The notes beneath the pieces were generated by a model. That model saw only the letters and a list, made by a program, of their open reading frames with translations. It did no database searches and had not been told where the DNA came from. A program made the position numbers and the translations under genes. Shown here piece after piece: positions 26,458 to 35,200 of a DNA stretch of 64,000 bases (position 1 is its first letter; every line of letters begins with the position of its first letter). Source of the stretch: Halobacteriovorax marinus (GTDB taxonomy: Bacteria; Bdellovibrionota; Bacteriovoracia; Bacteriovoracales; Bacteriovoracaceae); assembly GCA_002163155.1 (NCBI GenBank), contig MAAO01000007.1, positions 183,943 to 247,942 of the forward strand. The letters are read 5' to 3'.

Positions 26458-28611
26458 TTACTTCTTAGCTTCGTCTAATTGTTTCTTCACATCTGTATAA
26501 ACAGGTAGCCAAGGTCTAAAAGCGTTTTTAACAACTCGCTTATCTTTTAAGAACCTTCTCTTAGTAAAGAATTTACTTTTCATTTCTGGAAAGTGACGAA
26601 TAATAACATCTGTCATGTATTGCTTGTTCACATGTTTCATACCAGGCTTTGTATAATATTCTTTTGTGAAGTAATCAGAAAAGAACGGGTCGGCCATTAA
26701 TCTTCTAGAGGCCATTACAGCAAAGATATAAAAAGATGTGTTACCAAAAGCATAACCTGGGTAACGATCTTTTTCCGCAAGAGAACCAACGATGAGGTCT
26801 ACTTTTTCAATATCGTCATTGTATAGTTCTTTTAAAATCTTAAGGTCTTTTTTGTTAGTAGTTAATTCATCAAAGCTATCCATTTGTGGAAGACCTAAGG
26901 CCCTTCTGAAAGCATTGTATCTAGGAACGCCTCTTTCTCTATCTCTAAAGATATCGATAGTTCCCATGTCCATTTTTACTGAATCACTATGCTTATGCCC
27001 TGTATTTCTCTCAGCAGTAAAGTTTTGCATGAAAGAAGGGTAGTTGTGAAGAGTTAGAGCACCTGGGTGAGAAGTACCAAAAGAATAAAGTAAGTTAGAT
27101 GTTGTATCTGCATTAATGGCATTTTTAGCATTTCTAAAAACCATATCCTTTACATCCATCTTTGAAGAGTACTTAGGATCGTCAACTCTTCTTAGTTTTA
27201 CATTCTCTGGAACAAGCGGGTGCATTCTATAAACGGCTACAAACTCTTCAGTAAGAGTAAAAGGAACTGAATAAAGATCTAAAGTCTTTTTACCAGTAAG
27301 ACCCGAAATAAGATGCTTAAGGCCAGTCGGAAGAATTCCTCTTAGGTAAGATGAACTCACTCCTAATCCTTCTTTCATTCCAAACCAATTACTTCTCATA
27401 CCAACATGAAGAACTGGTGTATCAAGAAGCGCCGGAGTCCATTCTACTGTATGAATTTTTGCCATAAGAGCAGCGTTAATCATACGAGCTTTTTGAAACA
27501 TCTCGTCTGCACATTCTACTTTAGAAACATTCTTACAAATTTTCTTCCCTCTAAGAGGCTTAAGAATACTTTCAACAATATGATTATGCTCTAGGTGAAA
27601 TAGGGTATGGATAAGTTCAAGACCTAACCACCAGTTGTCATGAAATCCAGTAACAGGAAGACTATCTTTAGTGTAAATAAGTTTTTTATTTACACTATCA
27701 ACTGCAATCTTTCCATCTGGCATTAACTCACCAGTATGAGTTCCATCAGCAAGGTACTTTCCTCTAACTTTTAAGATAGTCGCAGCATCACTTCCGTAAA
27801 TCTGTGAAGCATCCCACCAATGAGTATTTACGTTTCTTGAAACATAATCATAACCGTGGTTATTTGTTTTCTTTTGCTTTTCAGTTTCAGACGCAGTAGC
27901 TGGAATCTTCATTCCATCTTTAAAGTGAGGATGAGCTTTAGATCCTTTTACATTATGGTGCCTCTTTTTAGAGTTCTTACCATGTGAGAACCAATCATGG
28001 TTCATAGACTGAAGCCAAGCTGCAGCTAGAACATTGATAACCTTGGCCTCTTGAACTTTACCGTCTTTTCTATTTAGAAGACGAGCACTAATTTCAATCG
28101 GGTTTGGATTCATCATATCGGCGCGAGAAGCTTTATTGGCAACATCTGCTGGAAAGTTACGTCCAAAACGTTGATCACGAGATCCCATCATCACGTCGCG
28201 TGCTAGGTCTTTATCTCTTTCAGAAAGTTTATCTCCCATATTATGAAAGTAACATCTTCCCATTGGAGTTCTATGAACACTTTTCATCACTTTAGAACAG
28301 TCAACTCCACTTTCGTTGTCGCTACCAGTATCAAAGAGGTTATTTTCAAATAAGTACTGTCTGTGTCCACCACTTACTTTAACAAGCTTTCTATTTTTAC
28401 TTGAAAGCATAGTTTTGATAAATTTACCCTTACCTGGCTTGTAACCATCATAGTCAAACTTTGAATGACCAAGACCACGGTTTTTGTAATACTCTTCTTT
28501 GGTGAACCCGACTTCATCATCGGAGCTTGCAACCTTTCGATCGTGAGTCTTGTCTGTGGAACTTGAACACGCACTTAGTAAAAGTGCGAGAGCTAAGTAC
28601 TTTAATTTCAT
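26458..28611 (-). CDS. alpha-dioxygenase-like heme peroxidase, lipoprotein
   Basis: This is a 717-residue lipoprotein (LLSAC, Cys15) of the animal heme-peroxidase/cyclooxygenase superfamily. Motifs follow plant fatty-acid alpha-dioxygenases in order: NHDWFSH (distal His205), THWWDASQIYGSD (264-275), LFHLEHN (337-343), AKIHTVEWTPALLDT, and EEFVAVYRMHPLVP. The last contains Tyr461 and proximal His464 at the Tyr-x-x-His spacing of COX and alpha-DOX. Near the C-terminus comes RDRERGVPRYNAFRRALG. All catalytic residues seem present, so it should insert oxygen into fatty acids to give 2-hydroperoxides at the cell envelope. The next gene on this strand is a catalase-fold protein. Confidence 0.85.
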   Translation of the reverse strand: MKLKYLALALLLSACSSSTDKTHDRKVASSDDEVGFTKEEYYKNRGLGHSKFDYDGYKPGKGKFIKTMLSSKNRKLVKVSGGHRQYLFENNLFDTGSDNESGVDCSKVMKSVHRTPMGRCYFHNMGDKLSERDKDLARDVMMGSRDQRFGRNFPADVANKASRADMMNPNPIEISARLLNRKDGKVQEAKVINVLAAAWLQSMNHDWFSHGKNSKKRHHNVKGSKAHPHFKDGMKIPATASETEKQKKTNNHGYDYVSRNVNTHWWDASQIYGSDAATILKVRGKYLADGTHTGELMPDGKIAVDSVNKKLIYTKDSLPVTGFHDNWWLGLELIHTLFHLEHNHIVESILKPLRGKKICKNVSKVECADEMFQKARMINAALMAKIHTVEWTPALLDTPVLHVGMRSNWFGMKEGLGVSSSYLRGILPTGLKHLISGLTGKKTLDLYSVPFTLTEEFVAVYRMHPLVPENVKLRRVDDPKYSSKMDVKDMVFRNAKNAINADTTSNLLYSFGTSHPGALTLHNYPSFMQNFTAERNTGHKHSDSVKMDMGTIDIFRDRERGVPRYNAFRRALGLPQMDSFDELTTNKKDLKILKELYNDDIEKVDLIVGSLAEKDRYPGYAFGNTSFYIFAVMASRRLMADPFFSDYFTKEYYTKPGMKHVNKQYMTDVIIRHFPEMKSKFFTKRRFLKDKRVVKNAFRPWLPVYTDVKKQLDEAKK

Positions 28612-28945
28612 AAATTACCCTTTGTAAAAATTAACAAATTTTTGAACGTTACTGCTTCTTAAGAGACTAAACTCTTTTAATTTGACCTAAATTTTATATT
28701 AATTTTGGACACAGCGCCATTGCTCAAAGTTGAGTAAAAAATGCCTCTGTTTCTTACTCAAATATTAGTACCCGAGAGAAATACTCCTCTCGAAAAGTTT
28801 CTAATTATGCTGAATTACATGTTGAAGAAAACAATCATACTTACGGGAGTTTTCTTGCCTTATACACTCAACTATTTTTAAAACTCATTTATGTTAGAAT
28901 TTATAAATAAAATTATTTTGAGAGCTTAGATCTATTGGAGTTTAA
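28612..28945. other. intergenic region between divergent genes
   Basis: This 334 bp region separates the alpha-dioxygenase-like gene (minus) and a small membrane-protein gene (plus). It holds a CGAGAG/CTCTCG hairpin (28773-28792) and an extended -10 at 28892. A 20-codon ATG-to-TAA stretch near 28829 (MLKKTIILTG...) has no ribosome-binding site. I see no convincing gene. Confidence 0.5.
28892..28900 (+). promoter_or_regulatory. extended -10 promoter
   Basis: TG-T-TAGAAT is an extended -10 box about 45 bp upstream of the ATG at 28946. It should drive the small membrane-protein gene. Confidence 0.45.
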
Positions 28946-29344
28946 ATGAACAAGAAGAGATTACTTTTTGCCACAGTTGCAGGATTCGTCACAGTATTTA
29001 TTTTTGAAATGTTATGGCACGGTTTTTTAATGAAAGGACTCTATGAGCAAACTGTTTCAGTCTGGCGTCCACAAGAAGAGAGTAATATTTTTATCATGAT
29101 GGTCAGCCAAGGTCTCTTCGCATTCGTAACAGCTGTGGCCTATACAAAATTTGCAAAACATCTAAAGTGTAGAGCAGGAATTCAGTTTGGAGTTCTGACT
29201 GGACTCATTGTGGCCATGCCCCAACTGGCATCTCATTGCTACTTGCCCATTCCTATGACTATTTCTCTCTTGTGGATGTTAGCAGCATTACTTAGAAGTG
29301 TGTTCGCTTCAATGGTCATTGCAACAATTTATAAATTTGATTAA
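28946..29344 (+). CDS. small four-helix inner-membrane protein
   Basis: This 132-residue protein has four predicted membrane segments (LLFATVAGFVTVFIFEMLW, IFIMMVSQGLFAFVTAVAY, IQFGVLTGLIVAMP and ISLLWMLAALLRSVFASMVI). Its first helix ending in EMLWHGF resembles DUF1761-like membrane proteins, but I cannot name the family. It is monocistronic: its own promoter lies upstream and a GC-rich terminator follows at 29353. Confidence 0.65.
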   Translation: MNKKRLLFATVAGFVTVFIFEMLWHGFLMKGLYEQTVSVWRPQEESNIFIMMVSQGLFAFVTAVAYTKFAKHLKCRAGIQFGVLTGLIVAMPQLASHCYLPIPMTISLLWMLAALLRSVFASMVIATIYKFD

Positions 29345-29352
29345 AAAATAGT

Positions 29353-29378
29353 GGGGCCAAGCTAGGCCCCTTATTATT
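29353..29378. terminator. terminator between convergent genes
   Basis: GGGGCC-6 nt-GGCCCC followed by TTATTATT lies between the membrane-protein gene (+) and the old-yellow-enzyme gene (-). The 5' side is A-rich, so it can serve both strands. Confidence 0.8.
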
Positions 29379-30414
29379 AAACTAAACTTCCAAGCATGGA
29401 CTCATCGTACGCAGTAAGTTCTATATTTCCTTTCACTTTTGCAACGTAATCTGGATTTGCTATGAAGGGTCTTCCTATCGCCAACAGATCAAACTTGTTT
29501 AGGTGAATGTCTTGTTCTCCCTTATCACTATTGTATCCTCCAGAGGCTATAACAGTTCCTGAATAATTCTCTCTTAGAAATTCAGTGGCCGTTCCTCCTA
29601 AGTAATCAAAGGACATACTGTCGTCAAAGATTCCAGTATGCAGGTAGGCCAAGTTCTTGTCGTTTAACATATTTAAAATAAACTTAAAGGTCAGCTCATC
29701 TCCCTTTGTGTGTTCCATATTAAAGTAAGCTCCAGGGGAGAGTCTAAGACCTGTTCGTTCTACTCCAATGGCCTTAGTTACAGCGTCCACAATTTGTAAC
29801 AGAAAACGTGATCGGTTTTCTAAGCTGCCGCCAAATTTATCATTTCGCTTGTTTGTGTGTTGGTGAAGAAATTGATCAATGAGATATCCATTGGCCCCAT
29901 GAATCTCAACTCCATCAAAACCGGCTTCAATAGCATTAAGAGCTGCTGTCCTAAAATCTTCAATGATAGATTCTACTTCATGGGTCTCAAGTGCTCTTGG
30001 CGTTTCATATTGTAAGTCATCAGCTCTTGGAACACGTCCTTCGAGTTTCACTGCTGACGGAGCGACGGCAGGTTGTCCGTCTAAGTATATAGGGTGACTC
30101 ACTCTTCCTACGTGCCAGATTTGTAAGAAGATTTTCCCACCCTTGGCGTGAACTTTGGAGGTGGTTTTCTTCCAGCCTGCTATCTGCTCTTTTGAGTAAA
30201 TTCCTGGCGTGTTGGGATAACCCTGAGCACTCCTGCTGATCATTGTAGCTTCGGTAATAATGAGGCCAGCATCCGCCCTTTTTTCGTAGTAATTTGAAAT
30301 TTCCTCAGTAGGGACAAGATTATCGTCGGCAAAACTGCGCGTAAGTGGCGCCATAACTATACGATTTTTAAGGGATACTTTGGCATTTAATCTATATTCT
30401 TCTAATAACTTCAT
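29377..30414 (-). CDS. old yellow enzyme family alkene reductase (NemA-like)
   Basis: This 345-residue FMN TIM-barrel protein is typical of the OYE family. It has APLTRSFAD near the N-terminus, YPNTPGIYSKEQ, IWHVGRVSHP, then VEIHGANGYLIDQFLHQHTNKRND (active-site His-Ala-Asn type plus substrate loop), and AIGRPFIANPD near the end. Such enzymes reduce activated C=C bonds of enones, nitro-compounds and other electrophiles with NAD(P)H. The gene is divergent from an HxlR regulator with a direct-repeat operator between them. Confidence 0.9.
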   Translation of the reverse strand: MKLLEEYRLNAKVSLKNRIVMAPLTRSFADDNLVPTEEISNYYEKRADAGLIITEATMISRSAQGYPNTPGIYSKEQIAGWKKTTSKVHAKGGKIFLQIWHVGRVSHPIYLDGQPAVAPSAVKLEGRVPRADDLQYETPRALETHEVESIIEDFRTAALNAIEAGFDGVEIHGANGYLIDQFLHQHTNKRNDKFGGSLENRSRFLLQIVDAVTKAIGVERTGLRLSPGAYFNMEHTKGDELTFKFILNMLNDKNLAYLHTGIFDDSMSFDYLGGTATEFLRENYSGTVIASGGYNSDKGEQDIHLNKFDLLAIGRPFIANPDYVAKVKGNIELTAYDESMLGSLV

Positions 30415-30429
30415 GGAATCTCCAGTATT

Positions 30430-30461
30430 TAATGTATACTTGGTATATAATGTATACTTAG
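30430..30461. promoter_or_regulatory. tandem HxlR-type operator
   Basis: Two direct copies of TAATGTATACTTRG (30430-30443 and 30448-30461), each with a GTATAC palindrome, start 18 bp apart. They lie in the divergent promoter region of the old-yellow-enzyme and HxlR genes. Confidence 0.65.
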
Positions 30462-30539
30462 TGTTGATTCGATACTAAGATGAACGAGAAAATAAAACAA
30501 GTACCCACTATTTTGTTAGTTAGTATCAAAGAGGGAACC

Positions 30540-30896
30540 ATGACTAAGAAACAATCAGGACTCAGTTCAAAAGCTAATAAAATTGAATCTGTAGAAGGAT
30601 TAAATGATTGCCCCATCACAGTGGCCTTATCGGTGATTGGTGGGAAGTGGAAGGTTATTGTTCTCTATATCTTGCGAGATGGAACGCTCCGCTTTGGTGA
30701 GATCAGAAAGAAGATTCCAAAGATCACTCAGAAAATGTTAACTCAACAGTTGCGTGAATTAGAGAGAGATGGTCTCGTGAGCCGTGAAGTGTTCCCCGAA
30801 GTCCCTCCAAGAGTAGAGTATAGTGTAACGAAGTTGGCAGAAGATCTTTCTCCCATTCTTGATCAACTTTGTTCTTGGGGTTCTAAGCTCAAATAA
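30540..30896 (+). CDS. HxlR-family transcriptional regulator
   Basis: This 118-residue winged-helix protein matches the HxlR family: CPITVALSVIGGKWKVIVLYIL, LRFGEIRKKIPKITQKMLTQQLRELERDGLV, then PPRVEYSVT. Cys24 just before the first helix is the position used for electrophile or disulfide sensing in HypR/QorR-type members. AGAGGG precedes ATG 30540, so I prefer it over an ATG 20 codons upstream. It most likely controls the divergent alkene reductase, coupling electrophile sensing to detoxification. Confidence 0.85.
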   Translation: MTKKQSGLSSKANKIESVEGLNDCPITVALSVIGGKWKVIVLYILRDGTLRFGEIRKKIPKITQKMLTQQLRELERDGLVSREVFPEVPPRVEYSVTKLAEDLSPILDQLCSWGSKLK

Positions 30897-30918
30897 TTAT
30901 TATAATAAGGAAAAAGTT

Positions 30919-31392
30919 TTGTTAGAAAATACTCAAATTAAAATTCCAGAAACGAATGAAGAAATAAAAAAGTGTCATGAGATTCGAGAGTATGTCTTAA
31001 AAGAGAGTTTTGCTGACGATGGACTTGTTTTAAATCATTATGATCCTACTCATCCTGCACACAACCACCCAAATATTTCACTAATCTATTTACATGATGG
31101 AGTTGTGATTGGTTCAGTTCGCATGGATAAGAAGTTTGAGTATCTTAATTTCAAAGAGAACGAATTTCGTCTAGCGCTATTTGCTATAACTGAAGAGCTA
31201 CAAGGAAAAGGTTTTGGCGCTCACTTCTTTGCTGGAATTAAATCTTGGTGTCAGCAGAATGCAATTGATACTGTGTACACTAATGCCCGAGTGAAGGCTC
31301 ATCCTTTTTGGAAGAAGATGGGTTTTATAGATAAAGTTTGGGATGACAAAGCTGTTGAAGAGAATGAAATTCAAATGGTCTTAAAAATCTAA
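30919..31392 (+). CDS. GNAT-family N-acetyltransferase
   Basis: This 157-residue protein has the acetyl-CoA-binding core FAITEELQGKGFGAHFFAGI (Q/RxxGxG/A loop) and ends ARVKAHPFWKKMGF, the usual beta-strand pair of GNATs. The N-terminal IREYVLKESFADD helix resembles hypothetical-amide acetyltransferases. AAGGA is spaced 7 nt before TTG 30919; earlier in-frame starts would overlap the HxlR gene. The substrate is unknown. It may be co-transcribed with hxlR. Confidence 0.75.
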   Translation: MLENTQIKIPETNEEIKKCHEIREYVLKESFADDGLVLNHYDPTHPAHNHPNISLIYLHDGVVIGSVRMDKKFEYLNFKENEFRLALFAITEELQGKGFGAHFFAGIKSWCQQNAIDTVYTNARVKAHPFWKKMGFIDKVWDDKAVEENEIQMVLKI

Positions 31393-31530
31393 TCTATACC
31401 TAAGTAAATTATTTAAATTCAGTATTAAAAAATTGAGCTAATCTTACTAGCTTCTGCTTCCCACTTACTTCAAAAATTAAATTATTATTCCGATAGTTAT
31501 TAGGGTCTTTACGATTTTAAGAGAGGGAAT

Positions 31531-32454
31531 ATGAAGAAATTATTAAGCGTGGTTTGTCTCCTATGCTCCATCGCCTTACTTTCAAGCTGTAAGAAAGAAG
31601 TAGCCGTTGAGTACAAGTTTGAATTTGGAGGAGAAGGGAATGAGAATGGAAAATTTAAATATATAGAAGATTTCTACTTTGATGCAAATGAGAATCTATT
31701 AATCACTGATGCTATTAGGCGCGATGTACAGTTCTTCACGCGTAAAGGGAAACTTCTAAAAATTTTAAAAAATGATCTGCTCTTTGAAAAGCCCGAAGGT
31801 ATCGGCGTTGATTCAGTAGGAAATATATTTGTTGCAGATTATATAAATGGAAAGATTTTTAAATTTACTAAGGACCTGCAGTTCATTAAGGAATTTTCAG
31901 GAATTGGAGATGGGGCAGGGCAAACGATAGAGTCTGAGTTTATGACGATTCACCCCAATGGGAATATTTACTTAGCAGAGGCCGGAAATAATCGCATTTC
32001 TGTTTTTAGTACAGAGGGGAAATTCAAGTTCTCCTTTGGACGCTTAGGCAGTGGCAGAGGGGACTTTAAAAGACCAGAAGCCGTCAAGCACGATAGTAAG
32101 GGAAATTTATGGATTACGGATCTTCAAAATCATAGAATTCAAAAGTTCGATGAAAAGGGAATATTTATAAAAGAATTCGGGGGAAGAGGAGCTACTGCTG
32201 GAAAGTTTAAACGACCCACAGGAATTGCTATTGATAGGTTTGATAATATTTATGTGACGGATAATGGAAATAATAGAATACAGGTTTTCAGTAAAGAGAT
32301 GACTTTCCTCTATGAATTTACTGCTGGGGGAAAATCTGGTCGTGAGTTTTCAAATCTTCATGGAATCATTGTTAATTCTAGTGGAGAGATATTTGTTGCG
32401 GATACGGGAAACAATAGAGTTCAAGTCTATCAAGTGAGAGATTGGAAAAAATGA
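31531..32454 (+). CDS. NHL-repeat beta-propeller lipoprotein
   Basis: This 307-residue lipoprotein (LLSSC, Cys near 20) is built of NHL repeats. Recurrent blocks include GIGVDSVGNIFVADYINGKIFKF, GNIYLAEAGNNRISVF, GNLWITDLQNHRIQKF, NIYVTDNGNNRIQVF and GEIFVADTGNNRVQVY, together enough for a six-bladed propeller. It should bind a ligand or protein in the periplasm. Its stop overlaps the start of a membrane hybrid kinase by 4 bp. It is therefore a likely periplasmic input protein for that kinase. Confidence 0.85.
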   Translation: MKKLLSVVCLLCSIALLSSCKKEVAVEYKFEFGGEGNENGKFKYIEDFYFDANENLLITDAIRRDVQFFTRKGKLLKILKNDLLFEKPEGIGVDSVGNIFVADYINGKIFKFTKDLQFIKEFSGIGDGAGQTIESEFMTIHPNGNIYLAEAGNNRISVFSTEGKFKFSFGRLGSGRGDFKRPEAVKHDSKGNLWITDLQNHRIQKFDEKGIFIKEFGGRGATAGKFKRPTGIAIDRFDNIYVTDNGNNRIQVFSKEMTFLYEFTAGGKSGREFSNLHGIIVNSSGEIFVADTGNNRVQVYQVRDWKK

Positions 32455-34445
32455 AGAAACGGAGTATCAAACATAAATTCTGGCAGATCATCTTTCTATC
32501 TCTTGGTAGTTCTTTGATAGTGTCTGCTATATTTGTCTTCTTTCATGTCAAATTAGAGAACTTACAAAATAAAATAAGTACCTTGAAAGATCATAATGGT
32601 ATTAGTACTACTTTAAAATTAGAATTAGTTGAAGCTGTTTCTGAACTTGGAAATTTTCTTTATATTTCAGAACATTTAAATTTAGATGTGAGCAAGAGTA
32701 GAAGCAGTAGTATTCTTTCTAAGAATGAAACCATACAATTTCTCTTCTCTAAGCTGCAGAACTCCTCGCTAGAGGGTGGGTTTAGAGTAGATTACTCATA
32801 TACCTTAGAAAATGAATTTCTTATTAACTCAATTAGGAAATTATTTTATATTATTATTTCTGATTTTAAGGGAGGTAGGAACCTATTAGCTAAAAAACAG
32901 TTTAAAGATAAATTGATATATAGAACTCAAACTATCTATTCTTGGCTTGATAGAAATATTGATGAAAGAAATATTCTCATTAGAAAATTAGAGAATCATA
33001 AAGAAGAGGTAAGACAACAGTTATACTATACCATTATGAGGTATCTGATATTAACTATTCTTTTATTTTCGTTTCTAATTCACAGAATCTCTAAGAAGGT
33101 TTATAGCTCGATTGGGAAATTGACTGAGACCATTAGTGAAATTATAGAGACTAATAACTTAGATAAGAGAATAACTTTAGAAACTAATGATGAAATCTCA
33201 ATCCTGTGTGATCGCTTCTTCAACTTAATTGATAAGTTAAAAAAACACGAAGAAAGTCTTTGTTTGGCCAAAGAAAAGGCTGAAGAGGGAACTTTGGCTA
33301 AATCTAGATTTCTCTCTACAATGAGTCATGAAATTAGAACACCCTTAAATGGCGTTTTAGGAATGACCACTCTATTACAAGGTACAAAACTCACTTTAGA
33401 ACAAAAAGAAATGGTAAGTACAATTAACTACTCAGGTTCTAATCTACTGGCACTAGTAAATAACATTTTAGATTATAGTAAAGTTGAATCCGGTCACATG
33501 GGAATAGATGTAACTTGTTTTGATCTTAGAGAGATGTGTAATGAATTGAAAGCAATCCATTTAATAGAAACTAATAAAAAAGAAATTAACTTTAATGTTA
33601 GTGTTGGCTCAGAATTACCAAATATGTTTACCGGAGACGTTGGAAAAATAAAACAAATACTCATAAATCTCCTATCTAATGCCATAAAATTTACAACATC
33701 AGGTGAAGTCAGTTTCTTTGTAGGTTGTCATGTGATGGAGTGTGATGCATTTCAAATTGTTTTTCAAGTTAGAGATACAGGCGTAGGTATTAAAAAGTGT
33801 CAGCAGGAAAGTATTTTTAATCCATTCGTTCAAGAAGATAATACTACAACTAGAGTTTTTGGTGGAACTGGTTTAGGACTCTCTATTTCAAATCGACTAG
33901 CACTCGTGATGGGAGGAAGGATTGATCTTGAGAGTGAAGAAGGAGAGGGGTCGACGTTTACTTTTACTCTACCTTTAATTCGTAGTGATGCTGAAATAGG
34001 CCATCATGATAAACTCAGTAAAAGGTTTGAGAAATTGTCGAGTGACTACCCTCACAAAATACTACTTGTGGAAGACAATAAAATAAATCAGAAAATATTA
34101 TACATGATGCTCAAGAAATTAGGCTATCAGTGCGACTTGGTTGAAAATGGGAAAGAAAGCCTAAACATGATGGAGTCAGCTGGAATTAATATGTATACCC
34201 TGGTCTTGATGGATATCCAGATGCCAATAATGGACGGGGTTACCGCCACCAAAGAAATACACAAATTATACGGAAGTAAGAGACCAAAAATTATCGCTAT
34301 CACTGCGAATGCTTTTGTTGAAGATCAAGAGAGATACATGGAAGCAGGCATGGATGATTTTATTTCTAAGCCTATTGATATAGATCAACTTAAGGAAATT
34401 ATTATTCGTAATAGCTCTTCTAATTCTGAGAAGAAAAGCGCTTAG
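32451..34445 (+). CDS. membrane hybrid histidine kinase (TM-HAMP-HisKA-HATPase-REC)
   Basis: This protein of about 664 residues has two membrane helices (near residues 11-30 and 200-220) enclosing a ~170-residue periplasmic domain. A HAMP-like linker, SHEIRTPLNGVLGM (phospho-His), NLLSNAIKFTTSG, DTGVGIK, FGGTGLGLSI and a receiver with LLVEDNKINQK and VLMDIQMPIMDG follow. The ATG overlaps the stop of the NHL lipoprotein gene (ATGA), so both are made together. I infer that the propeller reports a periplasmic signal to this kinase. The output is unknown; no partner regulator is adjacent. Confidence 0.88.
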   Translation: MKKRSIKHKFWQIIFLSLGSSLIVSAIFVFFHVKLENLQNKISTLKDHNGISTTLKLELVEAVSELGNFLYISEHLNLDVSKSRSSSILSKNETIQFLFSKLQNSSLEGGFRVDYSYTLENEFLINSIRKLFYIIISDFKGGRNLLAKKQFKDKLIYRTQTIYSWLDRNIDERNILIRKLENHKEEVRQQLYYTIMRYLILTILLFSFLIHRISKKVYSSIGKLTETISEIIETNNLDKRITLETNDEISILCDRFFNLIDKLKKHEESLCLAKEKAEEGTLAKSRFLSTMSHEIRTPLNGVLGMTTLLQGTKLTLEQKEMVSTINYSGSNLLALVNNILDYSKVESGHMGIDVTCFDLREMCNELKAIHLIETNKKEINFNVSVGSELPNMFTGDVGKIKQILINLLSNAIKFTTSGEVSFFVGCHVMECDAFQIVFQVRDTGVGIKKCQQESIFNPFVQEDNTTTRVFGGTGLGLSISNRLALVMGGRIDLESEEGEGSTFTFTLPLIRSDAEIGHHDKLSKRFEKLSSDYPHKILLVEDNKINQKILYMMLKKLGYQCDLVENGKESLNMMESAGINMYTLVLMDIQMPIMDGVTATKEIHKLYGSKRPKIIAITANAFVEDQERYMEAGMDDFISKPIDIDQLKEIIIRNSSSNSEKKSA

Positions 34446-34453
34446 ATTAAAAT

Positions 34454-35017
34454 TTATGCAATAGAGTTTTCAAGAAGTAGACTAGCCGTTTTCTTAGCTC
34501 GCTTGATGACATTCTGTGGACCAAGCATTTTTGCCACAACAATACTTCCTTCTATGAGTAGATTAATTTGTTCTGCTAGTTCTCTTGGTTCACTAGCTCC
34601 CATCCATTTAGATTTTTCTTCTACAAAATCCAAAATTAATCTCTTATGTTGAGCTGAGATCCTGTGAATAGGGTCCTGTGCACTTTGATACTCACTAGAG
34701 GCCTTGATAAACATACACCCCTTATATCCCTTTTGATTAAACCATTCATCATGGGCATCAAAGATGGCCAAGATTTGTTCCTTGGGTGTTGAGGCCCTTT
34801 TCTCTGAGAAGTTGATGAGCCACTTTCTAAATTCATGATCTCTTAATTCAAGTACGGCCAGAATTAAGTCTTCTTTGGTTCTGAAATGCTTGTAGATAGA
34901 AGTTTTTGAGATACCAACTTCTTTAGCAATAAGGTCCATGCCACTAGCGTGAAAACCATTTTCATAGAAAACTTTTAGAGCGCCTGAGATGAGAATTTCT
35001 TTTTTTGATGGATTCAT
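34454..35017 (-). CDS. TetR-family transcriptional regulator
   Basis: This 187-residue protein has the TetR helix-turn-helix MDLIAKEVGISKTSIYKHFRTKEDL around residues 23-47. Its C-terminal domain, with WFNQKGYKGCMFIKASSEY, is like the AcrR/YxaF group. It is divergent from the alpha/beta hydrolase gene at 35201. Three 18 bp palindromic sites lie between them, one overlapping its own probable -10 box, so autorepression is likely. The start lacks a Shine-Dalgarno sequence and a TAACAT box lies 6 nt upstream, suggesting a leaderless mRNA. Confidence 0.88.
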   Translation of the reverse strand: MNPSKKEILISGALKVFYENGFHASGMDLIAKEVGISKTSIYKHFRTKEDLILAVLELRDHEFRKWLINFSEKRASTPKEQILAIFDAHDEWFNQKGYKGCMFIKASSEYQSAQDPIHRISAQHKRLILDFVEEKSKWMGASEPRELAEQINLLIEGSIVVAKMLGPQNVIKRAKKTASLLLENSIA

Positions 35018-35025
35018 TACTGCAT

Positions 35026-35043
35026 GTTAACCGATTTGTTCAC
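35026..35043. promoter_or_regulatory. TetR operator 1
   Basis: GTTAACC-GATT-TGTTCAC is an imperfect 18 bp palindrome overlapping the probable -10 of the TetR gene. It belongs to a set of three with a common GATC-like centre. Confidence 0.65.
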
Positions 35044-35139
35044 TTTGGGCAAGTTCTACTTAGATTCAAGGTTAACTAGCTATAAATAGGCGTAAAGCGT
35101 ACTTTTTTGAGTACATTTAGAAAAAATGCTTGATTCAAG

Positions 35140-35157
35140 GTGAACTGATCTGTTAAC
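35140..35157. promoter_or_regulatory. TetR operator 2
   Basis: GTGAACT-GATC-TGTTAAC is an 18 bp palindrome with 5-6 paired bases per arm. It lies 44 bp upstream of the alpha/beta hydrolase start. Confidence 0.65.
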
Positions 35158-35168
35158 TTATTTTTAAC

Positions 35169-35186
35169 ATGAACCGATCAGTACAC
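35169..35186. promoter_or_regulatory. TetR operator 3
   Basis: ATGAACC-GATC-AGTACAC matches operator 2 at the GAAC and GATC core. It sits 29 bp downstream of it, next to the AGGAGA ribosome-binding site of the hydrolase gene. Confidence 0.55.
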
Positions 35187-35200
35187 TTCAGGAGAACAAT

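Noticed and set aside
28829..28891. A 20-codon ATG-to-TAA stretch in the 28.6-28.9 kb gap
   Set aside because: No ribosome-binding site, no similarity to known leader peptides and too short to support.
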